Positions 16,453 through 25,618 of a stretch of DNA of 36,296 nt are shown one piece after another. Location of the stretch: the NCBI GenBank assembly GCA_900544675.1, contig UQVZ01000033.1, forward strand, positions 1-36,296, in the 5' to 3' direction. The stretch comes from an uncultured Bacteroides sp. GTDB taxonomy: Bacteria; Bacteroidota; Bacteroidia; Bacteroidales; Bacteroidaceae. The notes beneath the pieces are model-generated. The model saw nothing but the letters and a program-made list of their open reading frames with translations. It made no database searches and was not told where the DNA came from. Position 1 is the first letter of the stretch. Every line of letters begins with the position of its first letter. The translations under genes and the position numbers were made by a program.

Positions 16453-16477
16453 TCCGGGAAATAAGGCTTGAGAAGAA

Positions 16478-16524
16478 GTTGAACCTGGTTAACTGATACC
16501 TAGTCAACTTGTTAACTTGTCAAC
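16478..16524. repeat. GTTAAC/GTCAAC short repeats between cbpA and cbpM
   Basis: GTTAAC occurs at 16488 and 16511 and GTCAAC at 16503 and 16519; the last three form an 8-bp tandem (16503, 16511, 16519). AGTTGA near 16477 with GTTAAC mirrors GTTAAC...TCAACT on the right, giving an imperfect inverted repeat. It may be an attenuating hairpin or an operator. Confidence 0.5.
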
Positions 16525-16539
16525 TAAAATATACGAACT

Positions 16540-16827
16540 ATGCAAAACGATTTGATAATAATAAAAGATTATTGTTCACAATGCAATATCGAGCCCGACT
16601 TTGTCCTGATGTTGGGCGAAGGCGGGCTTATCAATGTGGAAATCATTGACAATACCGGTTATTTCCCGGCTTCCCAGTTGAGCGAGCTGGAGCGGTACAC
16701 CCACCTGTATTATGATTTGTCTATCAATATAGAAGGCATTGACGCCATCCGCCACTTGTTGCAACGGATAGAAGACTTGCAGGAACGGGTGCGGAAGCTG
16801 GAAAACGAACTGCATTTCTATCGGTAA
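16540..16827 (+). CDS. cbpM: CbpA modulator CbpM
   Basis: The 95-residue protein has the MerR-like helical CbpM fold: DLIIIKDYCSQCNIEPDFVLML at the start, a central LSELERYTHLYYDLSINIEGIDAI and a C-terminal coiled coil (LLQRIEDLQERVRKLENEL). CbpM binds the J domain of CbpA and inhibits its co-chaperone and DNA-binding activities. Length is normal and position right after cbpA matches the conserved pair. The repeats upstream may tune its expression relative to cbpA. Confidence 0.88.
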   Translation: MQNDLIIIKDYCSQCNIEPDFVLMLGEGGLINVEIIDNTGYFPASQLSELERYTHLYYDLSINIEGIDAIRHLLQRIEDLQERVRKLENELHFYR

Positions 16828-16870
16828 GGATTTATTTCCGGATGGGGTAGCGGGGAACGGTAAAATTCTG

Positions 16871-16878
16871 TACCTTTG
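16871..16878 (+). promoter_or_regulatory. -7 promoter box for tex
   Basis: TACCTTTG matches TAnnTTTG and lies 24 bp before the ATG at 16903. An in-frame TTG at 16876 falls inside this box and is therefore unlikely as a start. Confidence 0.5.
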
Positions 16879-16902
16879 CCCTCCGGAAATATAAAAAACG
16901 AT

Positions 16903-19035
16903 ATGGAGAAATTCAGTGAGATGATTGCACGGGCATTGAAGTTGCCCGTGCATCGTGTAGAAAATACGTTGAAACTGCTGGAAGGCGGCGCTACCATTCC
17001 TTTCATCAGCCGTTACCGGAAGGAAGCTACCGGCGGGCTGGACGAAGTGCAGATAGGCGAGATACAGGTACGCAACGAGAAGTTGAACGAACTGGTGAAA
17101 CGGAAAGAAACGATTCTTTCCACCATAGAGAGCAGCGGGAAACTGACTCCCGAGCTTCGGGCAAGGATAGAAGCCTGTTGGGATGCCACCGAACTGGAGG
17201 ATATCTACCTGCCTTATAAGCCCAAGCGCAAGACCCGTGCCGAAATGGCACGCCAGAAAGGGCTGGAACCGTTGGCGATGTTGCTCTTGATGCAACGCGA
17301 GAACCACCTTGCGAGCCGGGTGCGTGAGTTTGTAAAAGGAGAGGTGAAAGACGAGGAGGATGCGCTGAAAGGCGCGCGTGACATCATCGCCGAACAGGTA
17401 AACGAAGACGAACAGGCGCGTAACCTGGTGCGCGGACGCTTTGCCCGCCGTGCCGTCATATCTTCGAAAGTAGTGAAAGGAAAAGAGTCGGATGAGGCTG
17501 CCTTGAAATACCGCGATTATTTTGATTTTTCTGAACCTTTGAAGCGGTGCACTTCCCATCGCCTTCTGGCGTTGCGTCGGGGAGAAGCCGAGGGAATCTT
17601 GAAGGTAAGCATCGCTCCGGCGGAAGACGAGGAATGCATGGAAGGACTGGAACGCCGTTATGTGAAAGGCGGCAACGAGTGTTCCGGACAGGTGGCGGAA
17701 GCGGTGGCTGATGCCTACAAGCGCTTGCTCAAACCGGCTATCGAGACCGAGTTTGCAGCCGGCAGCAAGGAGCATGCGGATGAAGAAGCCATCCGTGTGT
17801 TTGCCGAGAATCTCCGCCAATTGTTGTTGGCACCTCCCTTAGGACAGAAACGGGTAATGGGTATCGATCCCGGGTATCGCACCGGATGCAAAGTGGTTTG
17901 CCTGGATGCGCAAGGGGCTTTGCTCTATAACGACGCGGTGTATCCCCATCCTCCGAAAGCGGAGAAACAAATCGCCGCACGCAAGCTGACTACCCTGGTG
18001 GAGCAGTATGGCATAGAAGCCATCGCTATCGGAAACGGGACCGCCAGCCGCGAGACGGAACAGTTTGTCAATTCTTTGCGCTTCGGCAGAGAGGTGCAGG
18101 TCTTTGTCGTGAGCGAAGACGGCGCTTCCATTTATTCGGCATCGAAAACCGCCCGCGAAGAGTTCCCCGATTATGATGTCACGGTACGTGGTGCCGTATC
18201 CATCGGACGCCGGCTGATAGACCCACTTGCCGAACTGGTGAAGATTGATGCCAAGTCTATCGGAGTAGGGCAATACCAGCACGATGTCGACCAAAGCAAA
18301 CTGAAAGCGGCACTCGACCAGACCGTCGAGAGTTGTGTGAACCTGGTAGGGGTGAATGTCAATACGGCAAGCCGGCACTTGCTGACGTATGTATCGGGGC
18401 TGGGTCCGGCTTTGGCGCAGAACATTGTGGACTATCGGGCCGCCAATGGTCCTTTCCGTTCGCGCAAAGAGCTGCTGAAGGTGCCGCGGATGGGAGCGAA
18501 AGCCTTCGAACAATGTGCGGGTTTCCTCCGTATCCCTCATGCCGACAATCCGCTCGACAATTCGGCTGTACATCCCGAGAGTTATGCCATCGTAGAGAAG
18601 ATGGCAAAAGACTTGAAATGCTCGGTGGCTGACCTGATTGCCGACCAATCGCTTCGTGAACGTATCCGGATAAAAGATTATGTAACCGATACGGTAGGTA
18701 TCCCGACGTTGACCGATATTATGCACGAACTGGAAAAGCCGGGACGTGACCCGCGCAAGAAGTTGGAAGCGTTCCATTTCGACCCTGATGTGCATACGAT
18801 AGACGATTTGAAAGAAGGGATGGAGCTTCCGGGCATCGTGACGAACATTACCAATTTCGGATGTTTTGTAGATATTGGCATCAAAGAGAACGGCTTGGTG
18901 CATGTCTCACAATTGGCTGACCATTTCGTAAGCGACCCTACGACAGTGGTCAGCATCCACCAGCAGGTGCGTGTACGTGTGCTGGGCGTAGACAGGGAGC
19001 GTAAACGTATTCAATTGACAATGAAAAGCAGATAA
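16903..19035 (+). CDS. tex: Tex-family S1 RNA-binding protein
   Basis: The 710-residue protein starts at the ATG at 16903. It has the Tex order: helical N-terminal domain (TIPFISRYRKEATGGLDEVQ), YqgF/RNase H-like domain (RVMGIDPGYRTGCKVVCLD), helix-hairpin-helix (LGPALAQNIVDYRAANGPF, VPRMGAKAFEQCAGFLRI) and a C-terminal S1 domain (PGIVTNITNFGCFVDIGIKENGLVH as the region about 635-660). Tex proteins bind nucleic acids and affect transcription in several bacteria. It is intact and of normal length. The nudC-type gene follows after 12 bp, suggesting cotranscription. Confidence 0.95.
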   Translation: MEKFSEMIARALKLPVHRVENTLKLLEGGATIPFISRYRKEATGGLDEVQIGEIQVRNEKLNELVKRKETILSTIESSGKLTPELRARIEACWDATELEDIYLPYKPKRKTRAEMARQKGLEPLAMLLLMQRENHLASRVREFVKGEVKDEEDALKGARDIIAEQVNEDEQARNLVRGRFARRAVISSKVVKGKESDEAALKYRDYFDFSEPLKRCTSHRLLALRRGEAEGILKVSIAPAEDEECMEGLERRYVKGGNECSGQVAEAVADAYKRLLKPAIETEFAAGSKEHADEEAIRVFAENLRQLLLAPPLGQKRVMGIDPGYRTGCKVVCLDAQGALLYNDAVYPHPPKAEKQIAARKLTTLVEQYGIEAIAIGNGTASRETEQFVNSLRFGREVQVFVVSEDGASIYSASKTAREEFPDYDVTVRGAVSIGRRLIDPLAELVKIDAKSIGVGQYQHDVDQSKLKAALDQTVESCVNLVGVNVNTASRHLLTYVSGLGPALAQNIVDYRAANGPFRSRKELLKVPRMGAKAFEQCAGFLRIPHADNPLDNSAVHPESYAIVEKMAKDLKCSVADLIADQSLRERIRIKDYVTDTVGIPTLTDIMHELEKPGRDPRKKLEAFHFDPDVHTIDDLKEGMELPGIVTNITNFGCFVDIGIKENGLVHVSQLADHFVSDPTTVVSIHQQVRVRVLGVDRERKRIQLTMKSR

Positions 19036-19047
19036 AAACGAGATAGA

Positions 19048-19842
19048 ATGGAAGAAAAAGAAGAATGCGGATGGTTCGCATTTTATGAAGGTCAGGTCTT
19101 GATAGAAAAACATCCGGATGGATACCATATCCCTTTTGGGACAGAACCGCCGGTGGAAGTGCCGGAAGGAAGCACGGTGCATGTCATCGGCAAGATAAAC
19201 GGATGTATCGCCAAGGCTTTTGCCCTGACGGCTCCAGCCGGTGGAGAGGAAGATGGAAGCCCTTATCAGTTGAAAGATTTGCGGGCTTCGTTTGATGTGT
19301 TGCCCTGGGACGAATACCGGATGGCAGGAAAAGCCTCTCAGATATTGACGTGGGACCGTGACAGCCGGTTTTGTCCCCGTTGCGGAGTGCCTACAGTGCA
19401 GGTGGCGCCGATAGCCAAGCGGTGTCCTCAGTGCGGACAGGAGATTTATCCGCGCATATCGCCTGCCATTATTGTGCTTATCAAGCGGGGAGAGGACCAG
19501 GTGTTACTGGTTCACGCGCGTAATTTCCGCGGTACGTTCAAGGGGTTGGTAGCAGGCTTTCTTGAGCCGGGCGAAACGCTTGAAGAATGCGTACGGCGGG
19601 AAGTGATGGAGGAGACAGGGCTTACTATCAAGAACCTGAAATATTTCGGAAGCCAGCCGTGGCCCTATCCAAGCGGTATCATGATAGGCTATTCTGCCGA
19701 ATACGAAAGCGGCACCGTCCGGTTGCAGGATGAAGAGTTGAGTACAGGCGCTTTCTATCACAAAGACCGCTTGCCCGAACTTCCCAAAAAACTGAGCATC
19801 GCCCGTAGGCTGATTGATGCCTGGCTGGAAGGGAAGTTGTAA
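19048..19842 (+). CDS. nudC: NAD(+) diphosphatase (NudC-type Nudix hydrolase)
   Basis: The 264-residue protein cleaves NAD(H) to NMN(H) and AMP; NudC enzymes also remove NAD caps from RNA. A zinc ribbon is formed by Cys109, Cys112, Cys126 and Cys129 (CPRCG, CPQCG). The Nudix box spans 170-192 (GFLEPGETLEECVRREV then MEETGL) and the NudC signature SQPWPYPSG follows at about 202. Length and motif order match E. coli NudC. It is probably cotranscribed with tex and converges with the amidase gene 42 bp away; I see no clear terminator between them. Confidence 0.92.
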   Translation: MEEKEECGWFAFYEGQVLIEKHPDGYHIPFGTEPPVEVPEGSTVHVIGKINGCIAKAFALTAPAGGEEDGSPYQLKDLRASFDVLPWDEYRMAGKASQILTWDRDSRFCPRCGVPTVQVAPIAKRCPQCGQEIYPRISPAIIVLIKRGEDQVLLVHARNFRGTFKGLVAGFLEPGETLEECVRREVMEETGLTIKNLKYFGSQPWPYPSGIMIGYSAEYESGTVRLQDEELSTGAFYHKDRLPELPKKLSIARRLIDAWLEGKL

Positions 19843-19884
19843 GGAAAGACCGCGGATAACCCTTTTAGGAAGTGGATAGTCCGG

Positions 19885-22746
19885 TTACGGGCGGAGGAAG
19901 TTCAGCGCACTCCGCATCAGGCGGATACGCGCATCTTCCTCCCGGATGCTCTCGAAGGGGAAGCCCAGCGCGAAGATGCGGTAATTACCCTTGTAGGCAA
20001 TGGCGGCACTGGCATTGGCTCCGGCATAGAGATAAGCGGAAAAAGCGTCCGATACAGGAGTGAGGCTTTCGGGAGAAGGGACGGCGTATGTTTCGCTGTT
20101 CGCCTGGCGGGCGATGTGGAAACGCAGGTTGTTGCCTTGGATTTCATCTGTCGGCGAATGGCGAAGACTTCCTCCATAGGTGTATTTCAGCACCTGTCGC
20201 ATGAACTCGTTGCTTCCCAGCCGGCTTCCCGTATAGGTGCCGCTGAGCAGGAGGCATCCTCCGGTACGGCAATAATCCGTAAGTTGTTGTTGGATATGCG
20301 GGCTGAGAGGCCGGTCCTCGGCTCCTCGGATCAGGTCGATGACCGGATAACGGCGCAGGTCGGTCGAACCGCTTTCTAATGTCTCGTCGCTGCATGATAC
20401 AAAAGACCAGTTGCCAGCCATCTGAATAGCCTTTCCATGAACGAAAGGATAATCGAACGTGTTGCCGGCAATGTATTTCCCTTCCCATTCGCTTCCACTG
20501 TATCCCAGTCCGCCTTCAGTCTCCACTCCGATGCCTTGGCGGTCGAAACATTGCTGATAACCACAGAAGGCGGTCGTGCCGATATAAGGAATGCCCGGAT
20601 CGGTCTGCAGGTCGAAGCCTTGAAGTGTGGCTGTCTCGACACTGGCAGGCGCACTGGTACGGTGGAAGCTGTTTACAATCAATACGGTTCCTTTGCTGCG
20701 ACGGGCTTTATAGGCTGAAAGCGTTTCGGAGGGAAAACTTTCTCCGCCCCGGTTGACCGCCGTTACGCGGAAGCTGTAAACAATGCCTTCTTCTGCCTGG
20801 AAAGTATAATGAGGGTCGCGTACATAGGTCCCGTTATCGAATCCGCCTCTGCCTATCCGGGTATAGACAATGTATCCTTGTGCCTTGGCTGTAGGCTCAA
20901 GAGGGTCTTCGGCAGGTGTCCAACGGAGGTTGAAGGTGTTCTTTTTCCCTTCTTCGATGGCAAAGTGGGTGACAGGCAAGGGTTGTACAGTGTAGCGTTC
21001 TCCGTGCATGTCTGCCAGGTATTTCAAGAGAGACTTGTAGACCGAACGTGCCACGGTGAACTTGAATGACGGGTCATGGCCTAACTTCAAGTCGGCAAAG
21101 TTCTGGTGCGAGAGGGTTTCCAGAATCACGGAAGGCACAGCAGGCAGCCGTGTTTCGCTGTAGTTGCGGTTCCAGAGCGAGCGTCGTGCCCATTGGATGC
21201 CGAATCGGGAGGTGATGTCCCGGCTTAATCCGGTCAGCAACATATCGGCAAGGTCGCGTGACGCATAGCGTGAGATGCCGCAAGCCAGTTTCCCTTCGTT
21301 GAAACGGGTGGTATAGATACCGAGCGACCCTACCAGGCTGTCGTCGGGCTTGAATCCGGCGTCGCTGTGCATGGCGAAACTTAGTTCGAAAGGAATGCCT
21401 AATCCTTGCTCCCGGGGATTGAAGACCGACCCTCCGCTCAGGTAGTTCAGCATGAGCGAACGGACATTGATGTCATCGTTATAATCGTTATCTCCTTCGC
21501 TTTTGCTATAGACGGTATAAGGCATGCCTGCCCATTGCGCCCAGTAGCGGGCTCCTTCCAGGTAGCGTGGCATTCCGCTGGTCTGCCCGTTGCGGGCGAT
21601 ATTGCCCATCCCGCCTCCGAAGCGTACGGCGTCGGCACATACCACTCCTTTTTGGGAACTTTCGTTGCTGAGCACGACCATGCCGTAATCGTTCATCCCT
21701 TTGTCGAACTCGAAGGTGCCCAGATAAACCCACGTGCCTCCGCCTATGCGTTGGTTTACTTTAAATTCGGTCACTCCGCCATTATGGAAAACGAGGTATT
21801 TGGCGTCCGTCACGCTTTCGGGCAATGACTGGTAGCTGACATAGACAGCATAACGGCCCTTTTCGGGGATATTGGGAATCCATTCGGCAAAAGCTTTTTC
21901 GGGTTCCTTATAGGTAGGTATGAAACGGGCTGTACCGTCGAAAAACGGGTTTTGCCGGTCTGCATACGTCGTGCGTATCTGTGCGAATCCGGGTTTCCCG
22001 GTTGTTTTCCATGTATATTTTTTCTTGTAGTTCACTTCCAGGTATCGGCTTCCGGGAGTAACCGTATTGTTGTCTACAATGACTTCATGGGTCTGCCAGT
22101 CGCGTTCACGTGGAGTGAAGACTATGGCCCCTGCGTTTTCCAGCATCGGAATCAGGTAGGGGACTACGATGGATTGCGTATAAAGGTCTTCGTTTGTGCA
22201 GAAAAGGCGGGGACGTTGCCAGCTCCATTCGTTTGTATTGTTCTTGTAGAATTTCCCGTGGCTTTGCCAAAGGGCGATGTGTTTCCCTTCCAGTCCCTGG
22301 CTGGGGCGGTAGGGTTTGGAGATGTTGCTGACCCATGGATCGCCTTGGTATTCCATGCCGCCGTATTGCCTTGTCTTGTCTTTCTGCTTGTTTCGGAAGG
22401 CATTCGGCACCAGATTCTCTATAAGTTGTCCGTCGGCATAGACTTTCAACGTATAATAATTGACCGGACCCGGCAGGAGTTGTTTCAGCTGGCGGTAGAT
22501 GGCGATTGTATTTTCTTCGGTAAAGGGCTGATAGCCGAATGCGTCATTGGCGTAGATGCATAATGTCTTTTGTTGGTGGTCGATGGAAAAGCGGTCCAGT
22601 CCGCATTTGCCTATATCGGCATAAGAGGTCTGGTAGTTCGTGAAGAAGGCTTCCAGCCGTTTTTCTACATTTTTCTCCAGGCTCTGGGCCGAAGCGGAAA
22701 GAGCGAAGGCGAGAAGAAAGGTTATCAGATAAGAACCTCGTTTCAT
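19885..22746 (-). CDS. secreted split Amidase_3-like protein with golvesin-like and FN3 domains
   Basis: The 953-residue protein has signal peptide MKRGSYLITFLLAFALSASA. N-acetylmuramoyl-L-alanine amidase zinc ligands and the catalytic Glu can be matched in two separated parts. His163 (LWQSHG), Glu186 (TNEDLY) and TPRERD come first. His460 (FAMHSDAG) and Glu543 (ILETLSHQNF) lie after a beta-sandwich insertion at about 250-380 resembling the golvesin C-terminal/xanthan-lyase domain. A fibronectin type III-like domain (about 595-690) and a C-terminal region (690-953; VLIVNSFHRTS, a Rossmann-like start) follow. Databases often call relatives xanthan lyase; the sequence favours a peptidoglycan or related amidase. 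The gene ends the apparent operon with the plsC-like and 94-aa genes. Confidence 0.78.
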   Translation of the reverse strand: MKRGSYLITFLLAFALSASAQSLEKNVEKRLEAFFTNYQTSYADIGKCGLDRFSIDHQQKTLCIYANDAFGYQPFTEENTIAIYRQLKQLLPGPVNYYTLKVYADGQLIENLVPNAFRNKQKDKTRQYGGMEYQGDPWVSNISKPYRPSQGLEGKHIALWQSHGKFYKNNTNEWSWQRPRLFCTNEDLYTQSIVVPYLIPMLENAGAIVFTPRERDWQTHEVIVDNNTVTPGSRYLEVNYKKKYTWKTTGKPGFAQIRTTYADRQNPFFDGTARFIPTYKEPEKAFAEWIPNIPEKGRYAVYVSYQSLPESVTDAKYLVFHNGGVTEFKVNQRIGGGTWVYLGTFEFDKGMNDYGMVVLSNESSQKGVVCADAVRFGGGMGNIARNGQTSGMPRYLEGARYWAQWAGMPYTVYSKSEGDNDYNDDINVRSLMLNYLSGGSVFNPREQGLGIPFELSFAMHSDAGFKPDDSLVGSLGIYTTRFNEGKLACGISRYASRDLADMLLTGLSRDITSRFGIQWARRSLWNRNYSETRLPAVPSVILETLSHQNFADLKLGHDPSFKFTVARSVYKSLLKYLADMHGERYTVQPLPVTHFAIEEGKKNTFNLRWTPAEDPLEPTAKAQGYIVYTRIGRGGFDNGTYVRDPHYTFQAEEGIVYSFRVTAVNRGGESFPSETLSAYKARRSKGTVLIVNSFHRTSAPASVETATLQGFDLQTDPGIPYIGTTAFCGYQQCFDRQGIGVETEGGLGYSGSEWEGKYIAGNTFDYPFVHGKAIQMAGNWSFVSCSDETLESGSTDLRRYPVIDLIRGAEDRPLSPHIQQQLTDYCRTGGCLLLSGTYTGSRLGSNEFMRQVLKYTYGGSLRHSPTDEIQGNNLRFHIARQANSETYAVPSPESLTPVSDAFSAYLYAGANASAAIAYKGNYRIFALGFPFESIREEDARIRLMRSALNFLRP

Positions 22747-22791
22747 AAGCGTGTTTGGTTGACGTATCTTGCGGATGAATCTGTGCAGGGT

Positions 22792-23346
22792 TCAGTATTC
22801 TCCTAATTCGAATTTTTCGGGGTGCTTGCCCTTGAAAGGTTTGAAATAAAGTTTGATTTCACGCATGTCTTTGTCGATGTCTCCGCTTGCGTAAAGGTAT
22901 TTCTCGGCATAGATGCACTTCTTGCTGTAGTCTATTCCCACCAGCACAATCGGTATGCCGGCTCCGGAAGCGATGTAGTAGAATCCTTTTTTCCAGTTCG
23001 GATTGGCAGAGCGTGTCCCTTCGGGCGTGATAGCCAGATGGAACTTAGGGCTCTGCTTTATCTTTTGAATCATCTGTTCGACAAGGGAAGTATGTTTGTC
23101 CCGGTGTACAGGAATGCCTCCCATCCACCGGAACAGGATACCCAACGGGAAAAAGAACCACTCTTTCTTCATCATAAAGCCTGATTCACGTCCGATAGCT
23201 GAAATGAACAGCTTGCCGATGAGCAAATCCCAATTGGTGGTATGCGGTGCGGCACAGAAGATGCACTTGTCAAAGTCGGGGACAGTCACCTGTGCCTTCC
23301 ATCCCAATACCTTGCCATAGATGAAGCGGCAGATAGCTTGTTTCAT
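22792..23346 (-). CDS. PlsC-like 1-acyl-glycerol-phosphate acyltransferase family protein
   Basis: The 184-residue protein has the HX4D acyltransferase motif at His35-Asp40 (HTTNWD) and the phosphate-binding EGTRS motif at 109-113. FRWMGGIPVHRD in between is also characteristic. It is shorter than canonical PlsC (about 240) and lacks a clear N-terminal membrane helix, as in the small acyltransferases of Bacteroidetes. The acyl acceptor may be lysophosphatidic acid or another lipid precursor. Its start overlaps the stop of the upstream 94-aa gene by 4 bp, indicating translational coupling. Confidence 0.87.
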   Translation of the reverse strand: MKQAICRFIYGKVLGWKAQVTVPDFDKCIFCAAPHTTNWDLLIGKLFISAIGRESGFMMKKEWFFFPLGILFRWMGGIPVHRDKHTSLVEQMIQKIKQSPKFHLAITPEGTRSANPNWKKGFYYIASGAGIPIVLVGIDYSKKCIYAEKYLYASGDIDKDMREIKLYFKPFKGKHPEKFELGEY

Positions 23347-23627
23347 TCTCCTTTCCGGTCTGCTAATTCATCAATTTTTCCTACTATCGTGTTGATTCCT
23401 TCACGGAAATCGGTTCTCAGTTTTTTATAGAATGCCTTTGTGCTTCCCGGTTCGGTATGGCTGATACGGCTCACGATGTCATGGTGCAGGTCGATGATGT
23501 CGGTCAGAAGCTGGTCGTATGCCGGGCGCTTTTCATCCGAAGCCGTGCTGATTTCCCACAAAATAAGGCTAGTTACATAACTTGAAGTATACTTTACGAA
23601 TTTCTTTAAATCTCTTCTCTTTGCCAT
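23343..23627 (-). CDS. conserved helical protein of unknown function
   Basis: The 94-residue protein starts MAKRRDLKKFVKYTSSYV, is charged and predicted mostly helical, and has no signal peptide. I recognise it as a type often found in Bacteroidales but cannot assign a function. The 4-bp overlap with the acyltransferase gene makes it the first gene of that apparent operon. A near-consensus TATCTTTA on the minus strand (23671-23678) may be its -7 box. Confidence 0.72.
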   Translation of the reverse strand: MAKRRDLKKFVKYTSSYVTSLILWEISTASDEKRPAYDQLLTDIIDLHHDIVSRISHTEPGSTKAFYKKLRTDFREGINTIVGKIDELADRKGE

Positions 23628-23840
23628 GATGGTCTGTTTTTTTAGGTTTGTAATAAGGTTGATTGTGGGGTAAAGATAATGTTTTTGTCTGAAATTATCG
23701 CTTTGTTTGCGAAAAAATCTTTCAAAACTCTTGTCAGGCGATTTTTTGTGGCAGACATTTTTGCCGTTACAAAAAAAAAAACGAAATTTGCCAAACGGAA
23801 AACAAAAACTTTATATACACCTATTTAAAAATAAACCATT

Positions 23841-25484
23841 ATGACAAAAAGTGCATTACAAATTGCAAGAGCTGCTTATCAGCCGAAATTGCCTAAAGCA
23901 TTGAAAGGTGCTGTAAAGGTAGCCGAAGGAGAACCTACCCAGTCAGTGGCAGACCAGGAGGAAATCAAGAAATTGTTCCCTAATACCTATGGCATGCCTT
24001 TGCTGAAATTTGAAGAAGGCGAAGCTAAGGAATTTGCTCCGATGAATGTGGGTGTGATTCTTTCAGGCGGACAGGCTCCTGGCGGACACAATGTGATTTC
24101 CGGTCTGTTCGACGGAATCAAGAAAATGAATCCTGCCAACAAACTGTATGGATTTATTTTGGGTCCCGGCGGTTTGGTAGACCATAACTATAAAGAACTG
24201 ACTGCGGATATCATCGACGAATACCGTAATACGGGTGGTTTTGATATCATTGGCTCAGGACGCACGAAGCTGGAAAAAGAAGACCAGTTTGAGAAAGGAT
24301 ACGAAATTTTGAAGGAACTGGGCATCAAGGCACTGGTAATTATCGGCGGCGATGACTCGAATACCAATGCTTGCGTATTGGCTGAATATTATGCAGCCAA
24401 GAATTATGGTGTTCAGGTAATCGGTTGCCCGAAGACTATCGATGGTGACTTGAAGAACGACATGATTGAAACTTCATTCGGTTTCGATACAGCTTGCAAG
24501 ACTTATTCGGAAGTTATCGGCAACATCGAACGCGACTGTAACTCGGCACGCAAATACTGGCACTTCATCAAGCTGATGGGTCGTTCGGCTTCTCATATCG
24601 CATTGGAATGCGCTTTGCAGACCCAGCCGAACATCTGTTTGATTTCGGAAGAAGTGGAAGCCAAGAACATGTCTTTGGATGATATCGTGACTTATATTGC
24701 CAATGCCGTGGCTGCACGTGCCGCTGAAGGCAACAACTTCGGTACCGTATTGGTTCCGGAAGGCTTGATCGAGTTCATTCCGGCTATGAAGAAACTGATA
24801 GCCGAATTGAACGACTTCCTGGCAGGACATGCAGAAGAATATGCCGCTATCGAGCCGAACAAACAACGTGAATACATCATCAGCAAGCTGTCTGCCGAAA
24901 ATGCGGCTGTATATGCTTCTCTGCCCGAAGGCGTTGCACGTCAGTTGACTCTCGACCGCGACCCGCACGGAAACGTACAGGTTTCTCTGATTGAAACCGA
25001 AAAGCTGTTGTCGGAAATGGTAGGCAAGAAATTGGCTGAATGGAAAGCAGCAGGCAAGTTCGTAGGCAAATTCGCTGCTCAACACCACTTCTTCGGTTAC
25101 GAAGGACGTTGTGCCGCTCCTTCCAACTTCGACGCCGACTATTGCTACTCATTGGGATATACGGCAGCCGTATTGATTGCCAATGGCAAGACCGGCTATA
25201 TGTCGTCTGTACGCAACTTGACAGCTCCGGCTGAAGAATGGATTGCAGGCGGTGTGCCCATCACGATGATGATGAACATGGAACGTCGTAACGGCGAGAT
25301 GAAACCAGTTATCCAGAAAGCGTTGGTTAAGTTGGACGGCGCTCCGTTCAAGGCATTTGCCGCAGTGCGCGATACGTGGGCAAAAGAAACCGCATACGTT
25401 TATCCGGGTCCGATTCAGTATTTTGGCCCCACCGAAGTATGCGACCAGCCGTCGAAGACATTGCAACTGGAACATCAGAAATAA
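23841..25484 (+). CDS. pfp: diphosphate--fructose-6-phosphate 1-phosphotransferase
   Basis: The 547-residue long-form phosphofructokinase uses PPi to interconvert fructose 6-phosphate and fructose 1,6-bisphosphate, reversibly, in glycolysis. The phosphate-donor loop reads GGDDSN with Asp171-Asp172; the Asp at the second site marks PPi use, where ATP-PFKs have Gly. The catalytic segment PKTIDGDLKN and the substrate loop MGRSASHIALE are present. It matches plant/spirochaete beta-type PFP length. The ATG at 23841 follows a 213-bp divergent spacer containing an 11-A run at 23771-23781; no clear consensus promoter was found there. Confidence 0.95.
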   Translation: MTKSALQIARAAYQPKLPKALKGAVKVAEGEPTQSVADQEEIKKLFPNTYGMPLLKFEEGEAKEFAPMNVGVILSGGQAPGGHNVISGLFDGIKKMNPANKLYGFILGPGGLVDHNYKELTADIIDEYRNTGGFDIIGSGRTKLEKEDQFEKGYEILKELGIKALVIIGGDDSNTNACVLAEYYAAKNYGVQVIGCPKTIDGDLKNDMIETSFGFDTACKTYSEVIGNIERDCNSARKYWHFIKLMGRSASHIALECALQTQPNICLISEEVEAKNMSLDDIVTYIANAVAARAAEGNNFGTVLVPEGLIEFIPAMKKLIAELNDFLAGHAEEYAAIEPNKQREYIISKLSAENAAVYASLPEGVARQLTLDRDPHGNVQVSLIETEKLLSEMVGKKLAEWKAAGKFVGKFAAQHHFFGYEGRCAAPSNFDADYCYSLGYTAAVLIANGKTGYMSSVRNLTAPAEEWIAGGVPITMMMNMERRNGEMKPVIQKALVKLDGAPFKAFAAVRDTWAKETAYVYPGPIQYFGPTEVCDQPSKTLQLEHQK

Positions 25485-25515
25485 TTTTTTGAATAAAGTT
25501 ATTTAAAGGCTTATC

Positions 25516-25567
25516 AACGAGTTGGCAAGCGGGCGGGGCTTTTATCCTGTAAGCTTGCCGGCTCGTT
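25516..25567 (+). terminator. hairpin after the PPi-PFK gene
   Basis: Arms 25516-25530 and 25553-25567 pair over 15 positions with two central wobble or mismatch positions and a 22-nt loop. There is no strong T-tract, so it may be a weak terminator or a 3'-stabilising structure before the GH25 gene. Confidence 0.4.
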
Positions 25568-25618
25568 CCCTTGTTAGTGCATAAACCACTGAATAGAGAA
25601 ACTAAACATTCATCTTTT

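Noticed and set aside
19843..19884. Terminator between nudC and the amidase gene
   Set aside because: Only short imperfect pairing was seen, with no stable stem or T-tract.
23764..23790. Functional promoter element in the A-tract before the PPi-PFK gene
   Set aside because: TTTG occurrences near it do not have the right spacing or a TAnnTTTG box; only the homopolymer is certain.
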